A DNA stretch of 64,000 bases from Hyphomicrobiales bacterium. Its GTDB lineage: Bacteria > Pseudomonadota > Alphaproteobacteria > Rhizobiales > Xanthobacteraceae. The notes beneath the pieces were generated by a model. That model saw only the letters and a program-made list of their open reading frames with translations. It was not told the DNA's origin and did no database searches. The stretch is taken from contig WHTM01000010.1 in assembly GCA_009377755.1 (NCBI GenBank), positions 5,001-69,000 of the forward strand, read 5' to 3'. The translations under genes were made by a program, and so were the position numbers. Shown here one piece after another: positions 59,937-64,000 of this stretch (the stretch's first letter is position 1; every line of letters starts with the position of its first letter).

Positions 59937-59967
59937 TCTATATTTGGCCGCTGTGCGCCCAGGTCAA
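59937..59967 (-). promoter_or_regulatory. Predicted promoter of hemH
   Basis: On the minus strand, -35 TTGACC (59962-59967) and -10 AATATA (59939-59944, 17-nt spacer) or TATAGA (59937-59942, 19-nt spacer). Transcription would start near 59931, about 60 nt before the hemH ATG. Confidence 0.55.
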
Positions 59968-59985
59968 ACCAAGCAAGTTACACAC

Positions 59986-60000
59986 CATGGCAATTGCATG
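59986..60000. promoter_or_regulatory. Palindromic site upstream of hemH, similar to the small RNA operators
   Basis: CATGGCAATTGCATG on the plus strand is a near-palindrome similar to CATGCAATATTGCATG and CATGCCAATTTGCATG at 38641 and 38385. Its core ends 19 nt before the -35 of the predicted hemH promoter, close to the 20 nt at the small RNAs. Centre near -62. Confidence 0.45.
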
Positions 60001-60129
60001 GCCGTGATGATAAGTCACGCTGCCAACACGCCGCAACGGCCATGGAAACCCATGAATGCTTTCCATCGTCTTTCTGTAGCAGCAAATTTGCCTTGCCGTT
60101 TGGCTGTTCCCGGCCCCGGCCTGGAGCGA

Positions 60130-60222
60130 GAATCGGTGCGCTGGCTGATCCGGGACCCCGGTTTGCATTGGAAGGAACCGGGATCCCGGATCAGCCGTGC
60201 ACCACTCGCTGCACGGCATTAG
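60130..60222. repeat. Palindromic repeat, GTCCCGG family, between hemH and CoA ligase gene
   Basis: GCTGATCCGGGACCCCGG faces CCGGGATCCCGGATCAGC. It recalls 27389-27512 and 61465-61590. The whole 59870-60223 gap holds only this repeat and the hemH promoter region. Confidence 0.78.
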
Positions 60223-60223
60223 G

Positions 60224-61453
60224 CTACACCGGCCGTTCGTCGGCAATCACCTTGCCGTCGTTCGGCAGGGTTCCGGGCGCGACCACCCGCACCGCGCCGC
60301 GCACCTTGACGACCGCCTGGAGCGTCGCGGCAACCGCATCGGCAAGACCCGCGACCGGCGTCGCGCATTCCACCATGAGCGTCATCGCATCCTGCTCGCT
60401 CTCCCGCGTCACGACTAGCCGCGCGCGCAAAAGCTCAGGATGCCGCCTCGCCACTTCGGCAACTTGGCCAGGATGCACGAACATGCCCTTGACCTTGGTG
60501 GTCTGATCGGCGCGCCCCATCCAGCCCCTGATGCGCGTATTGGTGCGCCCGCACGGCGAGGCGCCCGACAGCACCGCCGACAGATCGCCGGTGGCGAGGC
60601 GGATCATCGGATAGTCGGGATTGAAGGTCGTGACGACAACCTCGCCGACCTCACCGTCCGGGACGGGATCGCCGGTACCCGGCCGCACGATCTCGACGAT
60701 GATATCCTCGTTGACGATCATGCCCTCGCGGGAATCGCTCTCGTATGCGATGACGCCCGCCTCGGCGACCGCGTAGCATTGCAGCACCGCGACGCCGCGG
60801 GTGCCGAGTTCCTCACGCAATGATAGCGGCAGCGCTGCGCCGGACACCAGGCCGCGCTTGATCGACGAGACATCCGCGCCGGAGTTCGTCGCGGTATCGA
60901 GCAGGATTTTCAGGAAATCCGGTGTGCCCACATAGCCGGCAGGCTTGAGCTGCGCGATCGCCGCCACCTGCTGCTCGCTATTGCCGACACCGCCTGGAAT
61001 GGCGGAGCAGCCGAGCGCATGCACGCCCGCTTCGAGGATGAAGGCGCCGGGGGTGAGGTGATAGGAGAATGAGTTGTGCACGACGTCGCCGGCCCGGAAG
61101 CCGGCGGCAAACAGCGCCCGCGCCGCGCCGCCCGGATCGGGGCCGAAGCCCTCGGGCTCGAAGATCGGTCCCGGCGACATCATCAGCCGTTTGGCCTTGC
61201 CCGGCGGCGTGACGTTGAGGGCACCGAACGGCGGGTTCTCCTTCTGCAGCGCGGGAAGCTCGGACTTGCGCAGCAACGGTAGCAGCGCCAGCGCCTTGCG
61301 ATTGACCACCTCGACCGGATCGAGGCCGGCAAGCTGCTTGGCCCAGCCCGGCGCCGTCATGGCACGTGCGACCTGCTCCGGCAGGCGCGCGAACAGATCG
61401 AGCTCGCGCTCGGCGGGGGTGCATGTTTCGCGGGCGTCGTAGTGGTCTTGCAT
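60224..61453 (-). CDS. Phenylacetate-CoA ligase-like (AMP-forming) enzyme
   Basis: The 409-residue protein has the adenylating features of the PaaK subgroup: the core helix QVARAMTAPGWAKQLAGLDP, MMSPGPIFEPEGFGPD, GFRAGDVVHNSFSYHLTPG, a VVTTFNPDYPMIRLATGDLSAV motif and the C-terminal RIRGWMGRADQTTKVKGMFVHP. It converts aromatic or acyl acids to CoA thioesters. It is shorter than full acyl-CoA synthetases, like PaaK itself (about 430 residues). The transporter genes next to it suggest that its substrate is imported. The start at 61453 is chosen over a longer non-coding extension. Confidence 0.88.
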   Translation of the reverse strand: MQDHYDARETCTPAERELDLFARLPEQVARAMTAPGWAKQLAGLDPVEVVNRKALALLPLLRKSELPALQKENPPFGALNVTPPGKAKRLMMSPGPIFEPEGFGPDPGGAARALFAAGFRAGDVVHNSFSYHLTPGAFILEAGVHALGCSAIPGGVGNSEQQVAAIAQLKPAGYVGTPDFLKILLDTATNSGADVSSIKRGLVSGAALPLSLREELGTRGVAVLQCYAVAEAGVIAYESDSREGMIVNEDIIVEIVRPGTGDPVPDGEVGEVVVTTFNPDYPMIRLATGDLSAVLSGASPCGRTNTRIRGWMGRADQTTKVKGMFVHPGQVAEVARRHPELLRARLVVTRESEQDAMTLMVECATPVAGLADAVAATLQAVVKVRGAVRVVAPGTLPNDGKVIADERPV

Positions 61454-61464
61454 TGATGCATCCA

Positions 61465-61590
61465 CGTTTCCCGGGCGCAGCGCAGCACGGAGTGATGCGC
61501 TGCCGACCCGGGATCGTTCCACGCTCGGCATTTGGAACGGTCCCGGATCAGCGGTGCATCACTTCGTGCTGCACCGCGTCCGGGACACGG
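61465..61590. repeat. Palindromic repeat, GTCCCGG family, between CoA ligase and LivF gene
   Basis: TTCCCGGGCGCAGCGCAGCAC, GCGCTGCCGACCCGGGATCG and TGGAACGGTCCCGGATCAGCG with GCACCGCGTCCGGGACAC form overlapping palindromes. It occupies the 61454-61594 gap. Confidence 0.78.
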
Positions 61591-61594
61591 ACTG

Positions 61595-62449
61595 CTACGC
61601 CAGCCATCTCTTCCTTCGCTTGTAGTGCTTGCCCTCGCGAAAAGATTTGCGCTTGCCTTCGGCGATGCCGAGATAGAATTCCTTCACGTCCTCGTTCTCG
61701 CGCAGCGATGCGGCCTCCCCGTCCATCACCACCCGGCCGTTCTCGAGGATGTAGCCGTACTGGGCAAACTTGAGCGCCATGTTGGTGTTCTGCTCGGCGA
61801 GCAGGAACGAGACGCCTTCCTTGTCGTTGAGGTCCTTCACGATCTCGAAGATCTCCTCGACAATCTGCGGCGCCAACCCCATCGACGGCTCATCGAGCAG
61901 GATCATCTTCGGCCGCGACATCAGCGCGCGGCCGATGGCGCACATCTGCTGCTCGCCGCCGGAGGTATAGCCGGCCATGGCGTCCTTGCGCTCGGCGATC
62001 CGCGGGAAATAGGCGTAGACCCGATCGAGATCGCGGCGGATCGCGGCGCTGCCGTCGCGCCTGGTATAGGCGCCGGTCAGCAGGTTCTCCTCGATGGTCA
62101 GGTGGCCGAAGCAATGGCGGCCCTCCATAACCTGGATGCAGCCGCGGCGGACCAGCTCGTTCGGCGAGCGCGCCTGCACTTCCTCGCCCTCGAACAGGAT
62201 CGAGCCCTTGGTGACTTCGCCCCGCTCCGCATGCAGCAGATTGGAGATCGCCTTCAGCGTCGTGGTCTTGCCGGCGCCGTTGGCACCCAGCAGCGCGACG
62301 ATGCCGCCGCGCGGCACATCGAGCGACACGCCCTTGAGCACCAGGATGACGTGATCGTAGATCACCTCGATGTTGTTCACCGCGAGGATGAGGTCGGCGG
62401 ACGCGGCAGGGTCTATGGCATCCGCAAGTTGAGCAGTGGTTGTGGTCAC
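61595..62449 (-). CDS. Branched-chain amino acid-type ABC transporter ATPase (LivF-like)
   Basis: The 284-residue ATPase has Walker A LLGANGAGKTTTLKAI, Q-loop-associated IQVMEGRHCFGHLTIEENLLTGAY, signature SGGEQQMCAIGRALM, Walker B MILLDEPSMGLAPQ and the H-loop LLAEQNTNMALKF. The MEGRHCF and GGEQQM patterns are typical of LivF-type ATPases of the HAAT family, which also serve aromatic and other acids. The GTG at 62449 is preceded by GGAGAGG and is preferred over the ATG at 62566. Its C-terminal REGKHYKRRKRWLA tail is unusually basic. A LivG partner is not in the window. Confidence 0.88.
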   Translation of the reverse strand: MTTTTAQLADAIDPAASADLILAVNNIEVIYDHVILVLKGVSLDVPRGGIVALLGANGAGKTTTLKAISNLLHAERGEVTKGSILFEGEEVQARSPNELVRRGCIQVMEGRHCFGHLTIEENLLTGAYTRRDGSAAIRRDLDRVYAYFPRIAERKDAMAGYTSGGEQQMCAIGRALMSRPKMILLDEPSMGLAPQIVEEIFEIVKDLNDKEGVSFLLAEQNTNMALKFAQYGYILENGRVVMDGEAASLRENEDVKEFYLGIAEGKRKSFREGKHYKRRKRWLA

Positions 62450-62455
62450 GAGACC

Positions 62456-62617
62456 TCTCCGCGGGCCACCCTCTCCCCTTGAGGGAGAGGGTGCCGAGCG
62501 AACGAAGTGAGCGAGGCGGGTGAGGGGTTCGCGCGCAAAGCTCGCATTGCAAAGTTGACCCCTCACCCCGCGCTGCCGCGCGCCCCCTCTCCCTCAAGGG
62601 GGAGAGGGGGCTGTTCG
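62456..62617. repeat. Inverted pair of CCCTCTCCC...GGGAGAGGG repeats
   Basis: GGCCACCCTCTCCCCTTGAGGGAGAGGGTG and, in the opposite orientation, CCCTCTCCCTCAAGGGGGAGAGGGG flank the central GCGAGGCGGGTGAGGGG/CCCCTCACCCCGCGC block. It forms a large REP element between the LivF and binding-protein genes. The hairpins could terminate or attenuate the transcript. Confidence 0.8.
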
Positions 62618-63952
62618 TCACGACTGCTTGTCGCAGGCTTCGCTGCGCTTCGGCCAACCGGTGTTCTTGGTCACATAGTCGGTCGCGGCCGCTTCTAGCA
62701 ACGGCCTCACCTTGTCTTTCATGGGCACGATCCAATCCGAGACCTTGACCCACTTGGTGCCGTCCCATTGCTGCATGTAGGCGGCGTGGTGGCCGTTGTG
62801 GTCCGCGCACGACACCGCGGTGATCGGCGCAGCAAACTCCGGCAGGCCAAGCTCCTTCCAGCGTGCCTCGCTGATGTTCAGCGTCTCCAGCCCGCGCCGG
62901 ACGTCGGCGCCATTCACGACCTTCTTGCCGGTGATCTTCTGCGCATTGCGGATCGCCTCGGCGGACAGCACCGAATTGTAGACGCCGCGGTTGTACAGAT
63001 TCTCCCCGACCTTGCTCTTGTCGACCTGGCTCTTACCCTTCCCGACGACGTGCTTCACGATGTCATGGATCGCCGGATAGTTGGCGCCGACACCATGCAG
63101 ATTGAGGGTGAGATAGCCCTTGCCGCCCGGTCCAGCGGGACGTGCGTCATCCTCGCTGCCGGACCACCAAATGCCGATGAATTTGTCCATCGGATAGTTG
63201 GTTTCGGCGGCGCGCTTGACCGCGGTCGGGTTCATGGCGCCCCAGCCCCACATGATCATCCACGCCGGACGATCACGCCGCACCGCCAGCCATTGCGCCG
63301 ACTGGTCCTGCATCTCCTTGCCGGCGACCGAGTAGAGCTTCACGTTGAAGCCGTAGTCCTTGGCGAACTGCTCGAGCAGCGGGATCGGCTCGCGGCCGTA
63401 GCCGCTCTCCAGGAAGATGAAGCCGACGGTCTTGCCCCTGAGCCTGTCGAGGCCGCCTTCCTTGCCGCCGATGTAGCGGAAGATCATCGACAGGCCGTCC
63501 CAATAGGTCGCCGGCGGATTGAAGATCCACGGGAACTTCTCGCCGATGGCCGAGGCGGACAGGCCGTAGGCCATGGACAGAATCGGGATTTTGTCGACCG
63601 CCGCTTTCGGGATCAGCTGCAGCGTGATGCCGGTCGAGTACGGATTGATGACCGTCGGGTTCTTGCCCTTGATCGATTCGTAGCACTCGACGCCCTTCTT
63701 GGTGTCGTAGCCGGTTTCGCACTCCTCGATGTTGAGCTTGACGCCGCCGATGCCGCCATCGCGCTCGTTCAACATCGCGAGGTAATCGTGCATGCCGTTG
63801 GCGATCGGAATGCCGGAGTTGGCAAACGGGCCGGTGCGGTAGGTCAGCAGCGGAACGTAGATGCTGTCCTGCGCCACCGCGGTGGTGGCCAGGGGCGTCA
63901 CACCCAGCATGGCCCCGCAGGCCACGCCGAAAACCAGGTGTCTAACATTCAT
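62618..63952 (-). CDS. Branched-chain amino acid-type ABC transporter substrate-binding protein
   Basis: The 444-residue exported protein has a signal peptide (VFGVACGAMLGVTPLATTAVAQ) and then the periplasmic-binding fold (SIYVPLLTYRTGPFANSGIPIANGMHDYLAM, GYDTKKGVECYESIKGKNP, IPILSMAYGLSASAIGEKFPWIFNPPATYWDG and IIMWGWGAMNPTAVKRAAETNYP). It belongs to the Peripla_BP_6 group of LivK-like receptors. It is probably the receptor for the same importer as the LivF-like gene; other subunits may lie beyond the window end. AAGGGAGGATCGCG precedes the ATG at 63952. The ligand may be an aromatic acid, suggested by the adjacent CoA ligase; this is inference. Confidence 0.88.
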   Translation of the reverse strand: MNVRHLVFGVACGAMLGVTPLATTAVAQDSIYVPLLTYRTGPFANSGIPIANGMHDYLAMLNERDGGIGGVKLNIEECETGYDTKKGVECYESIKGKNPTVINPYSTGITLQLIPKAAVDKIPILSMAYGLSASAIGEKFPWIFNPPATYWDGLSMIFRYIGGKEGGLDRLRGKTVGFIFLESGYGREPIPLLEQFAKDYGFNVKLYSVAGKEMQDQSAQWLAVRRDRPAWMIMWGWGAMNPTAVKRAAETNYPMDKFIGIWWSGSEDDARPAGPGGKGYLTLNLHGVGANYPAIHDIVKHVVGKGKSQVDKSKVGENLYNRGVYNSVLSAEAIRNAQKITGKKVVNGADVRRGLETLNISEARWKELGLPEFAAPITAVSCADHNGHHAAYMQQWDGTKWVKVSDWIVPMKDKVRPLLEAAATDYVTKNTGWPKRSEACDKQS

Positions 63953-64000
63953 CGCGATCCTCCCTTGGTTCGTGCCAGCGCTGGTCGCTGGAAACCTCTG

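Overview
The window is a GC-rich chromosomal segment of an alphaproteobacterium, most likely a Hyphomicrobiales (Rhizobiales) member near the Bradyrhizobium/Rhodopseudomonas/Xanthobacteraceae group. Evidence for this is a CpdR receiver gene divergent from an N-formylglutamate amidohydrolase-family gene, the metW-metX, chorismate mutase-hisC-tyrC and ftsE-ftsX blocks, a small heat-shock gene behind a ROSE-type leader and an alpha-type RpoH promoter, several palindromic intergenic repeat families, and tandem AbcR-like small RNAs. The genus cannot be fixed from the sequence alone.

1-20 kb is mostly housekeeping: a partial M23 peptidase, clpB, metW/metX, chorismate mutase-hisC-tyrC, a FemAB-like acyltransferase, a DUF2125 protein, a ChaC-like cyclotransferase, a PlsC-like acyltransferase, a DUF218 protein, ftsX/ftsE, a zinc-ribbon membrane protein and a receiver protein. 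One intruder is a DUF262/HNH (GmrSD-like) defence candidate at 1958-3730, lying between two inverted copies of one repeat. A truncated MOSC gene sits upstream of metW.

20-37 kb looks like an aromatic-compound island. It holds a gamma-resorcylate decarboxylase-like amidohydrolase, an MFS transporter, two alpha/beta hydrolases, a LigB/LigA-like extradiol dioxygenase pair, a second LigB-type enzyme, a molybdenum hydroxylase large subunit, a flavin hydroxylase, a TAXI-type binding protein, an NTF2-like protein and an ABC importer of the nitrate/sulfonate/taurine type. A tRNA-Val(GAC) gene lies in the middle.

37-45 kb holds cpdR, the N-formylglutamate amidohydrolase homologue, two tandem small RNA genes (38246-38587), an MFS transporter, an inositol-monophosphatase/HisN-type phosphatase, a DNA methyltransferase facing a restriction-endonuclease-like gene with two frameshifts, a lysophospholipase-like hydrolase and a frameshifted Hsp20 gene with an RNA thermometer. 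45-64 kb holds gltB and gltD, an SGNH/DUF459 protein, galU, an outer-membrane beta-barrel protein, an NfeD/SPFH pair, hemH with a very long N-terminal extension, a phenylacetate-CoA-ligase-like enzyme and a LivF/LivK-type transporter.

The most interesting signal is the small RNA pair. Each displays two anti-Shine-Dalgarno loops and a Rho-independent terminator. Each has the same promoter geometry (16-nt spacer) and a 16-nt palindrome of the CATGCAA..TTGCATG type exactly 20 nt upstream of the -35. A related palindrome in nearly the same geometry lies upstream of hemH, suggesting a small regulon, perhaps under a LysR-type (LsrB/VtlR-like) activator. Coordinates, starts and structures were worked out by eye; no searches or folding programs were run.
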